Assembly (NCBI RefSeq): GCF_000422705.1
Contig: NZ_AUGO01000008.1
Location: 124,001 to 188,000 of the forward strand
Direction of reading: 5' to 3'
Length of the DNA: 64,000 bases
DNA from: Flavobacterium soli DSM 19725
GTDB taxonomy: Bacteria; Bacteroidota; Bacteroidia; Flavobacteriales; Flavobacteriaceae
The translations under genes were made by a program, and so were the position numbers. The notes under the pieces were generated by a model. It ran no database searches and was not told where the DNA came from. It saw only the letters and a program-made list of their open reading frames with translations. How positions within the stretch are numbered: the first letter of the stretch is position 1; every line of letters begins with the position of its first letter. Shown piece after piece: positions 1 through 8,927 of this stretch.

Positions 1-1
1 G

Positions 2-2305
2 GTTTCTGCTTCAGACAATTCCTTAATCAAGAGTACTTTTCCAGAAGCCAATGGCAACTTTGAATTCGCCAATCTTTCAGATAACAGCTACCTTGTTGTA
101 ATTGATAATTTGGGTTATAAAACCTATCAATCTCAACCTATTGCGATTTTGCAAAACACGGTTATTTTACCTGTTATCGAGTTGCAAGTTGAAGCTATCA
201 ACAAGCTGGATGAAGTCGTTATCGAAAAGAAGAAGGCATTTGTAGAAAATAAAATCGATCGAACGGTTGTCAATGTTGACGCGATGATGTCGGTTGCAGG
301 ATCAGATGCCATGGATGTTTTGGAGAAATCGCCTGGCATCATCATTGACCAAAACGGCACAATTACCTTCAAAGGGAAAAGCGGTGTCCAAGTATTTATA
401 GACGACAAACCCACTTATCTTTCAGGTGCCGAATTGGAGGCTTATCTAAAATCACTTCCAGCTTCAACCCTCAACCAGATTGAATTGATGACCAATCCGC
501 CAGCAAAATATGACGCTGCCGGAAGTGCGGGAATCATTAACATCAAAACCAAGAAAAGCAATGCAAGAGGTTTCAATGGGAGCTTTTCATCTCGCGTTTC
601 GCAAGGAAAACGAATGGTAAACCGCAACAGTTTGAACTTGAATTATACGGATGGAAAAATCCGACTGTATGGAAATGTGAGTTATGCAAAGCAGCAATCA
701 GTGACGGATTTATATATTTTCAGAAGGTATAAAAATGAAGATTTAACGACCAAAACGCTATTCGACCAGAACAGTTTGATGGAAGGCGAGAATAAGAATG
801 CCAATGCCAAGATTGGTTTGGATTTTTATGCTTCGGAGAAAACTACTTTGGGTATCAGCTTGAATGGATTTACACGTTCTGGTTTCAATACTTCGGATGT
901 TAGCAGTATGCTTTCAAATGCAGCTGGAGTTATAGATTCTACCATAATTGCTGATAATAGAACGGATAATAAATTTAGAAACGGTGGCGTTACCCTAAAC
1001 TACAGCCGTGATTTTGATGAAGGAAAAAGGCTTACCGCCGATGCCGATTTTTTGACCTATTCAGATAAAACCGATCAGCGTTTCCGAAATTACATCTATC
1101 AGCCCGATAATACCTTGAGCAACAGTGACGAATTGGTCGGAAAACTTCCGTCAAAGATTTCAATATATTCCTTTAAAACCGATTATTCGCATCCGCTAAA
1201 AAACGAAGGATTGTTAGAAGGTGGATATAAAATCAGTTACTCTGAAACCGATAATGTGGCAGATTATGCCGACATTATTGGTGGCGAAGCGGTACCAAAT
1301 TATGACACTAGCAACCATTTTCAATACAGCGAAATCATCAATGCGGCTTATTTGAATTTCAATAAAAGCTACAAGAGGTTTTCATTCCAGACAGGTTTGC
1401 GTCTTGAAACGACTATTTCTAAAGGAAATCAGTTGGGGAATATCATGAAACCAGCTTCGCAATTCAAGCGTGATTATACCAATCTTTTTCCGACGGTTTA
1501 TGTGATGTATAAATTGGATTCTATCGGCGATAATCAGTTGGTTGTGAATTATGGAAAACGTATCAACCGACCGTATTATCAGGACTTGAACCCGTTTTTG
1601 AGTCCGCTTGATAAGTTTACTTTCTACTCAGGAAATCCGTACTTGAATCCGTCATTTGGACATAATGTAGAACTTTCCTATCGTTACAAAGGGATTTTTA
1701 GTACAGCTTTAACCTACGGAAAAACAAAAGATGACATCAACGAAACCATCGAGATCAACGACGGAATCTATTACAGCCGTCCAGGAAATATTGGCAAGAG
1801 CCAATTCTTGAGCTGGACTGTACAATCGGATTTTGAAGTGACCAATTGGCTTACAACGAGTTTGTTTAGCGAAGTAGCCCACATGGATTTCAGGAGTGAA
1901 TTATACACAGAAGGATTGCATTCCTTTGGAACGTTCTTCCATTTTTCTTCCAATAATCGGTTCAAGATTGATAAAAAATGGTCGGCTGAATTGAGTGGAA
2001 GGTATACATCTGAAATGACTTCTTCCCAATTTACACTTGGTGAAAATGCAAGCATCAACATTGGCATCCAAAGAAAAGTATTTGGCGATAGGGGAACGTT
2101 ACGTCTCAATGCAAACGACATCTTTTATATGGGTATCCGAAATGGTGTCATCAATAACTTGAAATTGACCGATGCTACTTGGAAAAATAAACCTGATAGC
2201 CGTTTTGTAGCCTTGACTTTTACGTATTCTTTTGGTAAAGCCTTCCAAGCAAAATCAGAAGAACGTTCAGGAGCCGAAAGTGAACAAGGCCGTGTAAAAG
2301 GGTAA
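2..2305 (+). CDS. outer-membrane beta-barrel protein, TonB-dependent-receptor type (5' partial)
   Basis: The frame is open from base 2, so the true start lies before the window; about 767 residues are visible. The first 45 residues look like the end of a carboxypeptidase-regulatory-like (CarboxypepD_reg) beta-sandwich. They are followed by a plug-like segment (DVLEKSPGIIIDQNGTI, then VFIDDKPTYLSG and GSAGIINIKT) and a long barrel of alternating aromatic and polar strands ending in a typical FTYSFGKAF stretch. This order matches the Bacteroidetes 'outer membrane beta-barrel family' (OMP_b-brl_3) rather than SusC. The substrate cannot be inferred; no SusD partner follows. A long hairpin sits directly after the stop. 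Confidence 0.85.
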   Translation, partial: VSASDNSLIKSTFPEANGNFEFANLSDNSYLVVIDNLGYKTYQSQPIAILQNTVILPVIELQVEAINKLDEVVIEKKKAFVENKIDRTVVNVDAMMSVAGSDAMDVLEKSPGIIIDQNGTITFKGKSGVQVFIDDKPTYLSGAELEAYLKSLPASTLNQIELMTNPPAKYDAAGSAGIINIKTKKSNARGFNGSFSSRVSQGKRMVNRNSLNLNYTDGKIRLYGNVSYAKQQSVTDLYIFRRYKNEDLTTKTLFDQNSLMEGENKNANAKIGLDFYASEKTTLGISLNGFTRSGFNTSDVSSMLSNAAGVIDSTIIADNRTDNKFRNGGVTLNYSRDFDEGKRLTADADFLTYSDKTDQRFRNYIYQPDNTLSNSDELVGKLPSKISIYSFKTDYSHPLKNEGLLEGGYKISYSETDNVADYADIIGGEAVPNYDTSNHFQYSEIINAAYLNFNKSYKRFSFQTGLRLETTISKGNQLGNIMKPASQFKRDYTNLFPTVYVMYKLDSIGDNQLVVNYGKRINRPYYQDLNPFLSPLDKFTFYSGNPYLNPSFGHNVELSYRYKGIFSTALTYGKTKDDINETIEINDGIYYSRPGNIGKSQFLSWTVQSDFEVTNWLTTSLFSEVAHMDFRSELYTEGLHSFGTFFHFSSNNRFKIDKKWSAELSGRYTSEMTSSQFTLGENASINIGIQRKVFGDRGTLRLNANDIFYMGIRNGVINNLKLTDATWKNKPDSRFVALTFTYSFGKAFQAKSEERSGAESEQGRVKG

Positions 2306-2322
2306 TAAAACATTTTTTATTT

Positions 2323-2386
2323 AAACCATTAAGGTATTAAGAGTAGTTAAGCTTAACCTTAACTACTCTTAATACCTTAATGGTTT
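2323..2386. repeat. 29-bp perfect inverted repeat (REP-like hairpin)
   Basis: The arms 2323-2351 and 2358-2386 are perfect reverse complements over 29 bp with a 6-base loop; the outer ends read AAACCATTAAGG and CCTTAATGGTTT. It follows the barrel gene by 18 bases and could stop transcription, but the stem is AT-rich and unusually long for a simple terminator. A fragment of the same sequence (CTTAATGGTTTT) recurs near 10690, which points to a repeated intergenic element. Confidence 0.75.
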
Positions 2387-2449
2387 ATAAAATGAAGAGA
2401 AAAAGTTTTTTTATTTTTTATATAGAAAGCACCCTAGTTCAGAATTTTG

Positions 2450-2457
2450 TAAATTTG
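2450..2457 (+). promoter_or_regulatory. Bacteroidetes -7 box TAAATTTG
   Basis: The octamer matches the Bacteroidetes TAnnTTTG consensus and lies 23 bases before the MiaE-like start, which would give a short leader. No clear -33 TTG element is seen. Confidence 0.45.
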
Positions 2458-2480
2458 CCCCTCATTCAATTATACAGATC

Positions 2481-3071
2481 ATGATGTTACGTCTTCAATT
2501 GCCAACCGACCCAAGATGGGTGAACATTGTAGAGAAAAATATAGAAGAAATCTTGACGGACCATGCTTGGTGCGAACAAAAAGCGGCTTCTAACGCGATT
2601 ACTATTATCACCATCAACTCTGAATATCCAGATTTGGTTACCGATATGTTGGCTCTTGCCAAAGAAGAAATCGAGCATTTCGAGATGGTGCACGAGATCA
2701 TCAAGAAACGCGGATTGAAACTCGGTCGTGAAAGAAAAGACGAATATGTTGGCGAACTCGCTCAATACATGAAACGAAGCAATACAGGAAGTAGAGTTTC
2801 GGGTTTTGTAGAACGGATGCTTTTTTCGGCCATGATCGAAGCCAGAAGTTGCGAACGTTTCAAGGTACTTTCGGAGAACATCAACGATGAGGAATTGTCT
2901 AAATTCTATTGGGAACTGATGGAAAGCGAAGCAGGTCACTATACCACTTTTATTACCTACGCCAGAAAATACGGTCACGGAATTGACGTTGAGAAACGCT
3001 GGAGAGAATGGCTGGAGTTTGAGGCTTCGGTGATTGCGAAATATGGAAAATCGGAGACTATTCACGGGTAG
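2481..3071 (+). CDS. miaE: tRNA-(ms2io6A)-hydroxylase, MiaE-like
   Basis: This 196-residue protein has the ferritin-like diiron layout of MiaE: an acidic helix pair with EEIEHFEMV near residue 66, EARSCERF near residue 117 and ESEAGHY near residue 148 supply the Glu and His ligands. The N-terminal segment LPTDPRWVN is also typical. Known family role: oxygen-dependent hydroxylation of the isopentenyl group of ms2i6A at position 37 of tRNA. Two adjacent ATG codons begin the frame at 2481; either could serve. It appears monocistronic, with its own promoter box and a gap before the acetyltransferase gene. Confidence 0.85.
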   Translation: MMLRLQLPTDPRWVNIVEKNIEEILTDHAWCEQKAASNAITIITINSEYPDLVTDMLALAKEEIEHFEMVHEIIKKRGLKLGRERKDEYVGELAQYMKRSNTGSRVSGFVERMLFSAMIEARSCERFKVLSENINDEELSKFYWELMESEAGHYTTFITYARKYGHGIDVEKRWREWLEFEASVIAKYGKSETIHG

Positions 3072-3135
3072 TTTAGTGATCAGTGTTCAGTGATCAGTTA
3101 GCAACTTTGTCTTAAACTCAAATCTTACTACTTCT

Positions 3136-3639
3136 ATGATTTCCATCATCCCTGCATCTCCATCTGATTTTTCAACCATTAAAGCCTTGGCGTATGCCAT
3201 TTGGCCAGACACTTATGGTGCGATATTGTCACAAGAACAGCTTGAGTATATGCTGGGTGCGTTTTATTCGGAGGAGGCTTTGCTGGATAATTATTTGGAG
3301 AAAGGACATCGGTTTTTGTTGGTAAAGGAGGACGAAACGGTTTTGGGTTTTGCTTCGTATGAACATCTGTATAAGGAAACGAATACCACCCGAATCCATA
3401 AAATCTATCTCTTGCCGGAAACGCAGGGAAGGGGATTGGGCAAGCTTTTGATCCAGGAAATCGAGAAGATTGCCTTGGAGAATCATGCCGATAAGCTTTC
3501 GCTAAACGTAAACAGGTTTAATAAAGCAAAAGATTTTTATACGAAGATTGGTTTTGAAATAGTAGGAGAGGAAGACATTGAATTGGAATATGGGTATTTG
3601 ATGGAGGATTATATTATGGAAAAACAGTTGATTAAGTAA
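3136..3639 (+). CDS. GNAT-family N-acetyltransferase
   Basis: This 167-residue protein has the GNAT fold signature: LPETQGRGLGKLLIQEIE near residue 94 is the acetyl-CoA-binding motif A (Q/RxxGxG/A), followed by NVNRFNKAKDFYTKIGFEIVGEE, the usual motif B region. The N-terminal part PASPSDFSTIKALA is the common start of stand-alone acetyltransferases. The acceptor cannot be predicted. It follows miaE in the same direction after about 64 bases that include a degraded TGATCAGTGTTCAGTGATCA-like repeat, so co-transcription is uncertain. Confidence 0.85.
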   Translation: MISIIPASPSDFSTIKALAYAIWPDTYGAILSQEQLEYMLGAFYSEEALLDNYLEKGHRFLLVKEDETVLGFASYEHLYKETNTTRIHKIYLLPETQGRGLGKLLIQEIEKIALENHADKLSLNVNRFNKAKDFYTKIGFEIVGEEDIELEYGYLMEDYIMEKQLIK

Positions 3640-3640
3640 A

Positions 3641-3676
3641 CACAGATTTCACAGATTTCACAGATTTCATAGATTT
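3641..3676 (+). repeat. 9-bp tandem repeat, four copies
   Basis: CACAGATTT is repeated three times exactly and a fourth time as CATAGATTT, directly after the acetyltransferase stop. It is followed by AAATTCCACGAATTTTCAC. Both resemble short repeats scattered between Flavobacterium genes (family recollection, not checked). Confidence 0.7.
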
Positions 3677-3768
3677 GTAATTAAAAAGTATAGACACAAA
3701 TTCCACGAATTTTCACTAATTCTGAATTTAAAAAAATAAAAAATAGCAATAAAAAATAAATAATATCC

Positions 3769-4338
3769 TTATTGCACGATAATGTCGTGTTTGGAGAGCA
3801 GTCCTTTCAGTCCGTCGATTGAAAAGACTGCTTTTTTGATTTTAGTCTTTTCGGGGTCGATGGTGTAGTTATAGCTGGTGCTGAAATCGGCCTTGTTGGC
3901 GATGGCCTTTGCAAACTCCGAACGGTAGAGGTCACAACGGTCGAAGAGGACTTCGGTGAGGTCGGTTGCCATGAAGTCCAGGGCAATCATGCTGCAATTG
4001 GTGAAGGTTGTTCCCTTGATTTTTAGCGTATAGAATTTGGAGAAATCCAATATACAATCCTTAAAATGGATCTCGAAGATGAGCTTGTCACACATGGCAA
4101 AGTTAACATCCTTGATTTTACACTTGTTGAAATAGACAGTTCGAAAGGCGACATAATTGATTTTGGCACTATTGAAATTGCAGTTGTTAAAGGTGCAATC
4201 GATAAACGTAACCCCCACAAAAGTACAAGCCGTGAAATCACAATGCTCAAAAACGCAACCTTCAAAATCAGTGTGGTCGATGGTGTCCTTGGTGTAGGTA
4301 ATCTTGGTGTAGGTTTGCTCTAGTTCGTACTTTGGCAT
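3769..4338 (-). CDS. pentapeptide-repeat protein
   Basis: This 189-residue protein is built of consecutive five-residue units of the A(D/N)Lxx type, for example FEGCVFEHCDFTACTF and FIDCTFNNCNFNSAKI near residues 25-60, and again LTEVLFDRCDLYRSEF near 125-140. These fold as a right-handed quadrilateral beta-helix. The C-terminal segment YNYTIDPEKTKIKKAVF is the usual end of the Qnr/McbG-like subgroup. No signal peptide is present, so it is cytoplasmic. Relatives can mimic DNA and protect gyrase, but most have no known role, and no function is claimed here. Confidence 0.85.
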   Translation of the reverse strand: MPKYELEQTYTKITYTKDTIDHTDFEGCVFEHCDFTACTFVGVTFIDCTFNNCNFNSAKINYVAFRTVYFNKCKIKDVNFAMCDKLIFEIHFKDCILDFSKFYTLKIKGTTFTNCSMIALDFMATDLTEVLFDRCDLYRSEFAKAIANKADFSTSYNYTIDPEKTKIKKAVFSIDGLKGLLSKHDIIVQ

Positions 4339-4604
4339 TTTGGTGGTGTGTTTCGAGGGGTAAAGGTAGGATTTTTTTTTGGGTGCAAGGTTTTAGGTTT
4401 TGGGAGTAGGGTTTTAGGTTTTCGGAGGATTGGGAAGTTCTTTGGGAGCTTCAGAAAGGTTGGCGGTTTCTTTATTTGAATGGGGCTATTCTTTACTTAT
4501 TGTATTTTTTTTCATTAAATCAAAAACCCGTATTTATACGTATTGCATCGTGTAGATTTTCTTCATAGTATTGTTAAATCAAAAACAATTAAAACAAAAT
4601 TATT

Positions 4605-6149
4605 ATGAAAAAGTACATTTTAAAAGCATTGGTTTGCTGTTTTTTTGCCTTATTAGGTTGTGAAGCCGAAAAAGATTTTATTGAAAATTCAGATAATGAA
4701 CAGAAATACAAACTCAATAAAATTAGCTTCGCTGAATTTAAATCCAATCAAAATGCATTTCAAAAGCTAAAAGAAACCTCGTCTAAAAAAAATACCGGTC
4801 TACAATATAAAGGTGTTTACAATGAAGATTATGGTGTTTTTATAGACACCACTACCATTATGGTTATTGAAAATGGAGAAAAACACTCCATTACTTTTCA
4901 AATTTTAGATGAAGAAGTTTCAAACAAAATAGAAAACCTAGTACTCAGTTCAAAAGAAAATGGCGAATATATTGCTCATATAACAAAATATTTGTTGACC
5001 GAAGAAGAAATGCAAGCTCTTAAAGAAGGACAAACAATAGGAGATAAATATCCAGCCACAATAACAAAGGTTGAAAATAATTCAACCGTAAATGTAAGCC
5101 AAGCCGATGGATGTGTCCATTATTATTATGAAACAAGTTCTTATTGCAGACATTCGAACGGCGAAGTAATAGTATCTGGTGGCTATCTGGGTGATGGTTG
5201 CGTAGGGACTAGCTGGACAATAACCACTTTAATAATCGATATAAGCCCTGGATGTGGAGGTAACTCTCCCGGGAGTGGTTATGGAGGGCCTTCTAGTGGA
5301 GATGGTGGAGATGTAGGAGGAGGAGGCTCATCAGGAAGTTCGCCAGGGAGTTCAGGAAATCCTCCTAATGATAATGGTAACGAAAGCAACCCTGGACACG
5401 ATGATCCTGTGTTTACTACTCCGGTTTTAGATGGTAATGCTTCTAAAAATTTTGTTCTCGGATTGTCTGCCGAACAAAGAGATTGGTGGGATAATGAAGC
5501 ACCTGAGCAAGTAAAAACGGATATCAAAAATTATATTGATCAACACCCGAATAAAGAAGTGGCATTTAAATTTGCAGAGGAAATGATAAATGCAGCAATT
5601 GCTAATTTAGCAATTAGCTTTTCTCCTTTTTTTAAATATCCTGTTGGAAGTAATTACAAAATACTTTATCCAGAATTGACATATTTGGTACAAGAATATG
5701 TTCCAACACTAAAAGATGATGCAACAATAATAAACACAATAACATCGTTGACTAATTTAAGTAGCGATGAGGTAAAGAAAAATTTGATTTGAGGAAGTGG
5801 GGCTGAAATAAATATTGTTCAATTAGGAACTAACCCGAGTGGTTTACAATATAAAGGTAAATTCAATCCTAGTGAACCTAATAAAATTTTTATAGATATT
5901 GATTTAGTAAATCAGTTAGAAAACATGCCCGAAGGAGAAGGAAGAGGTATGTTAAGACGACTTATTGTCTATAGTGTTTTGCTGCATGAGCTTGTTCATT
6001 ATGCAGATTATGATGCTGATGGAATAATGGCTTCTGAAGAATTAGGAGATCTTTTTGAAGAAATAGTAGGAAATGGATGGGTTCTAGAATTCGTTGTTGA
6101 CGAAAATGGAAATGAAACGAATGAAATAGTATTTATCAAAGTAAATTAA
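4605..6149 (+). pseudogene. lipoprotein polymorphic-toxin carrier with C-terminal zincin domain, split by in-frame TGA
   Basis: The frame from the ATG at 4605 has a lipoprotein signal (FFALLGCEAE), about 190 residues of unknown carrier domain, a Gly/Ser/Pro linker around residues 205-260 and a helical region up to TGA at 5790-5792. The same frame then continues open without any indel to 6149. That part encodes a metallopeptidase-like domain with HELVHYADYD (HExxH near base 5990). The two parts read as one protein of about 514 residues, with the stop lying inside the C-terminal domain. In relatives that I recall, the residue before GxG is Trp, so a TGG to TGA change is the simplest explanation (inference). 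TGA is used as a normal stop elsewhere here (20267-20269). Alternatives are a sequencing error or readthrough. Confidence 0.75.
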
Positions 6150-6167
6150 AATAGTAAATTAAATTTT

Positions 6168-6503
6168 ATGAAATCATATTTTATAATCTTGCTGTTTTTC
6201 ATAGTTTTGAAAATTACAGCACAAGAAAAATTATACGATTATTCAACTCCTCTTGATTGTGAGGTAATTAAAAATGGTATTATTGATAGTGAACTTTATA
6301 GTATTATTGATGGAAGATTTTTTTTTAATGAAAATTATGATAAGTCGAATATCTATAAAGTTACAATCAATGAAAAAAAAGTTTATTATATATCAAAGAA
6401 TTTAAAAAAGAGAATAAAGAAAATAATACGAAAAGAGAAATGTAATTTTATTAAGATTGAAAAGAATGGAACTGAAAGGAACATCAAAATAATTAGAGAC
6501 TAG
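6168..6503 (+). CDS. small secreted protein, candidate partner of the zincin toxin
   Basis: This 111-residue protein has a clear signal peptide (MKSYFIILLFFIVLKITAQ) and a Lys-rich mature part with alternating strands (YKVTINEKKVYYISKNLKKR). I do not recognise a family. It starts 18 bases after the toxin frame ends and is followed by a strong terminator, so the two probably form one transcript. The position directly downstream of a surface or periplasmic toxin-like lipoprotein is where an immunity gene is expected, and a signal peptide would put it in the same compartment. That role is inference only. Confidence 0.7.
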   Translation: MKSYFIILLFFIVLKITAQEKLYDYSTPLDCEVIKNGIIDSELYSIIDGRFFFNENYDKSNIYKVTINEKKVYYISKNLKKRIKKIIRKEKCNFIKIEKNGTERNIKIIRD

Positions 6504-6547
6504 TTTTTCGTAAAGTGCTTTCTGTATTAAAACACCTATTGATCTAT

Positions 6548-6576
6548 AAAGTGCCGCTCTCGGGAGGCACTTTTTT
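6548..6576 (+). terminator. rho-independent terminator
   Basis: AAAGTGCC (6548-6555) pairs with GGCACTTT (6566-6573) around a GC-rich loop and is followed by a T run. It closes the zincin carrier and small secreted protein unit. Confidence 0.75.
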
Positions 6577-6597
6577 GTTTTATAAACAAATGAGGTT

Positions 6598-6855
6598 GTG
6601 CAGAGAGCTGCAAAATCAGGAAGTGCTTTTCATATGAATGAAGCATTAAATGGCATATCTTTGAGTACGGCTGTTCATAATGGTAGCCAGGGTGCTTATG
6701 ATGGAAAGATTTTTGCTAAATTAAATAGTTTTATTAATCTCAATCCTAATGCTACCCCAACTCAATGTTATAATGAATTAATGGATATAATTTCAGATGC
6801 AAAACAAGCTATAATTAACAATCCGAATGTGCATCTAAATAATTTAAATTTTTAA
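6598..6855 (+). pseudogene. orphan AHH-type nuclease toxin tip without carrier
   Basis: The frame is open from about 6586 to the stop at 6853-6855 but has no ATG; GTG at 6598 is the only start-like codon and no ribosome site is visible. The 85-residue product carries the AHH nuclease hallmark FHMNEALNG, then HNGSQGAYD, NPNATPTQCYNELM and NNPNVHLNNL, which is the C-terminal half of AHH domains known from polymorphic toxins. It lies just after a terminator and 3 bases before an immunity-type gene. It therefore looks like a displaced toxin cassette kept as an orphan module, able to be rejoined to a carrier by recombination (inference). Confidence 0.7.
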
Positions 6856-6858
6856 TCT

Positions 6859-7590
6859 ATGAAATATTATAGAATCCGATTTACTTTAAACCCAAAATTT
6901 CGTGGCTCAAACGATTATATAAAAGATTATAAATTAAAAATACCAAATAATAAATTGTATTGGGAAGAACCCAAATTTATTGGAAGTGTCAGAAACGAAA
7001 AAATTGATTTTCAGCCTTATCTTTTGGATATAGAACTTTTTGCTAGTGCAAAAGTCAACGATTTGATCATGGATGGTGGTCCAGTCTCAATGAAATTAAT
7101 ACTTAGTGGCAGATTAAAAGAAATTATTGAGAGTCGTAGGAAAACTGGGATGCAATTTTTTGATATCAATATATTAAAAAAAGACATTGTCTATAATAAT
7201 TTTTGGTTATTGAATATGTATGAATTTAATCAAGATTATATTGATCTTAAGAATAGTGAAATAATCCACAGAAAGAAAAAAGATGGAGGAGGTACAATAC
7301 CTATTCAATTAAATATCGAAAGTATAATTGACTTTGAAAATGCAATAGAGAAAGCAAGAGAAAAGTTAGAAATTATTACTATAGAAAAACTACAGTTGAA
7401 CGATGTCAAAGAAGATTTTTTTATTCTGAATTATGTAGATGGAGGCATCGGGTACTTAGTGTCAGAAACCCTTAAACAAGAAATAGAAGATGCCGGTTGT
7501 ACCGGCATCGAATTTCAGCCAACAGAATTGAGTTATAACGAATGGATAGCCCCGGGAGGCGAAAGAGAAAAAGTATATGGAAAATTATAG
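6859..7590 (+). CDS. Imm11-like (DUF1629-type) immunity protein
   Basis: This 243-residue cytoplasmic protein has the layout of the Imm11/DUF1629 group: a poorly conserved N-terminal half, a central NFWLLNMYEFNQDYIDL segment near residue 113, a strand pair around FFILNYVDGGIGYLVSE near residue 187 and the closing LKQEIEDAGCTGIEF motif. Genes of this group are known to follow AHH nuclease toxins, and here the ATG lies 3 bases after the AHH tip stop. It probably neutralises that nuclease. Assignment to Imm11 rather than Imm43 is by eye. Its end overlaps the next gene by 14 bases. Confidence 0.65.
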   Translation: MKYYRIRFTLNPKFRGSNDYIKDYKLKIPNNKLYWEEPKFIGSVRNEKIDFQPYLLDIELFASAKVNDLIMDGGPVSMKLILSGRLKEIIESRRKTGMQFFDINILKKDIVYNNFWLLNMYEFNQDYIDLKNSEIIHRKKKDGGGTIPIQLNIESIIDFENAIEKAREKLEIITIEKLQLNDVKEDFFILNYVDGGIGYLVSETLKQEIEDAGCTGIEFQPTELSYNEWIAPGGEREKVYGKL

Positions 7591-8059
7591 CGATACACCA
7601 TTGGAAGATTGGATGAATGACGATCCAGAGCTTTTAGAATTATTAAAAGAAATTGATTTGCAAGGTGAAACTGAGATTGAAAGAGCAGAAATCGCTTTTC
7701 ACAAATTGGCAGAAAAATATAATTTACTAAAATTTCCGAGTGATACAATTGAGTTAGAAACACAAGAATCAGAAAACTTTGATTTTCAAGATTCCACATC
7801 AATGTATGAGGCATTAGGTAAAATAAAATTTGCAAATCCTGATCCTGTCAATATAAAGTCAAATGTTCTCTTGGCAGCCTATTTAATCAAGAACGGCTTT
7901 GAACCCCTCATTGATGAAGAAGTGGACGAATATCTAGGAGGAGATGAATTAGCAGGATTAGGTTTTAAAGGTGAAGGAATAGATGTAGAGATGATTCCTA
8001 TTAGGGCAGGTGAAAGTTGGTTTGACAAGGGTTGTACTTTATTTATCAAAGAAGAGTAG
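7577..8059 (+). CDS. uncharacterised acidic protein in the immunity cluster
   Basis: The 160-residue, strongly acidic cytoplasmic protein starts inside the end of the Imm11-like gene (14-base overlap, different frame), which suggests translational coupling. The N-terminus (PLEDWMNDDPELLELLKEID) is helical; the C-terminus has VLLAAYLIKNGFEPLIDEE and a GESWFDKGCTLFIKEE strand. No family is recognised. Small acidic proteins at this position in polymorphic-toxin loci are often further immunity proteins; here that is inference from context only. Confidence 0.65.
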   Translation: MENYSDTPLEDWMNDDPELLELLKEIDLQGETEIERAEIAFHKLAEKYNLLKFPSDTIELETQESENFDFQDSTSMYEALGKIKFANPDPVNIKSNVLLAAYLIKNGFEPLIDEEVDEYLGGDELAGLGFKGEGIDVEMIPIRAGESWFDKGCTLFIKEE

Positions 8060-8094
8060 GAGAAAACGATATGATAAACTATTAAAATCGCACT

Positions 8095-8892
8095 ATGAAA
8101 AAAAATATTATTCTGATATGCTTATTTATAGCATCAGTAGCTTATAGTCAAAATAGTGTAATTGTTCCCAAAAAAGGAAAGGTTACTTTTGGTAGACAAG
8201 AAAGCATTACTGATGAATTGCAATATAAGGAATCGGTGAAAGCTTTTTTGTCAGAGGCAACAAAATCAGTAGTCAGAGAAAAGGAAGATATGGATGAGCC
8301 TATTGATTCTTCAAAGGTTGAAAGCGTTTTGAAAATGTTGAATGATCAAAGTACTTTAGATTTTCTTGTTAGTGAATTTATGAAGATAGAAGATGATATG
8401 AGTGTTAAATTTCATCATATCTATAGTGATGAAACGATCTACGAGTATGTTTCCTCATTTGATTTTCCTACCAAAGATTATTATCTGGTTATAAATACTA
8501 AATCGTCTCTGATAAAGAGTATAGACAATGATTCTATTACAGTATTGGCAGAAAATAAACCCTACGAATATTCTAAGGATGAAATTATTAGAGTAGAAGA
8601 GTTTAGAAATGAAACTAAAGAGATTTATGGATTTAAATGTTTCAAAGTAATTTTAGAATTCAAATCAGGACAAGATATTAATGAAGATGAGGATTTTATC
8701 TCTTTAATGAATTCTAAGAAACAAACAAAGGAACTATGGGTAACCGAAAGTATAAAATCTCTTTATCATCCGGTATTAAAATACAAAGCTGTACTTGAAA
8801 AATATTATCCATTAGAAGTATCTGAGTTTAGCGAAGTTATGAATGGTCATAAAATTGTATATACAATTACCGAGTTTGATTTAAATAGGTAG
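8095..8892 (+). CDS. secreted protein, possible GLPGLI family
   Basis: This 265-residue protein has a signal peptide (MKKNIILICLFIASVAYSQ) and a mature part rich in strands. The segment ETKEIYGFKCFKVILEF near residue 175, followed by KELWVTESI, resembles the centre of GLPGLI proteins (ETKxIxGYKC then W-type strand), which are secreted Bacteroidetes proteins of unknown role. The GLPGLI tag itself is not visible, so the family call is weak. It lies 35 bases after the acidic protein and precedes the first 21-bp array. Confidence 0.55.
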   Translation: MKKNIILICLFIASVAYSQNSVIVPKKGKVTFGRQESITDELQYKESVKAFLSEATKSVVREKEDMDEPIDSSKVESVLKMLNDQSTLDFLVSEFMKIEDDMSVKFHHIYSDETIYEYVSSFDFPTKDYYLVINTKSSLIKSIDNDSITVLAENKPYEYSKDEIIRVEEFRNETKEIYGFKCFKVILEFKSGQDINEDEDFISLMNSKKQTKELWVTESIKSLYHPVLKYKAVLEKYYPLEVSEFSEVMNGHKIVYTITEFDLNR

Positions 8893-8927
8893 CAATTATT
8901 ACCTATGGTACCAATCTTTACAAGGTG

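Noticed and set aside
5790..5792. Genome-wide TGA-to-Trp recoding as explanation of the split toxin
   Set aside because: TGA ends the PorP/SprF gene at 20267-20269, so it is a normal stop here.
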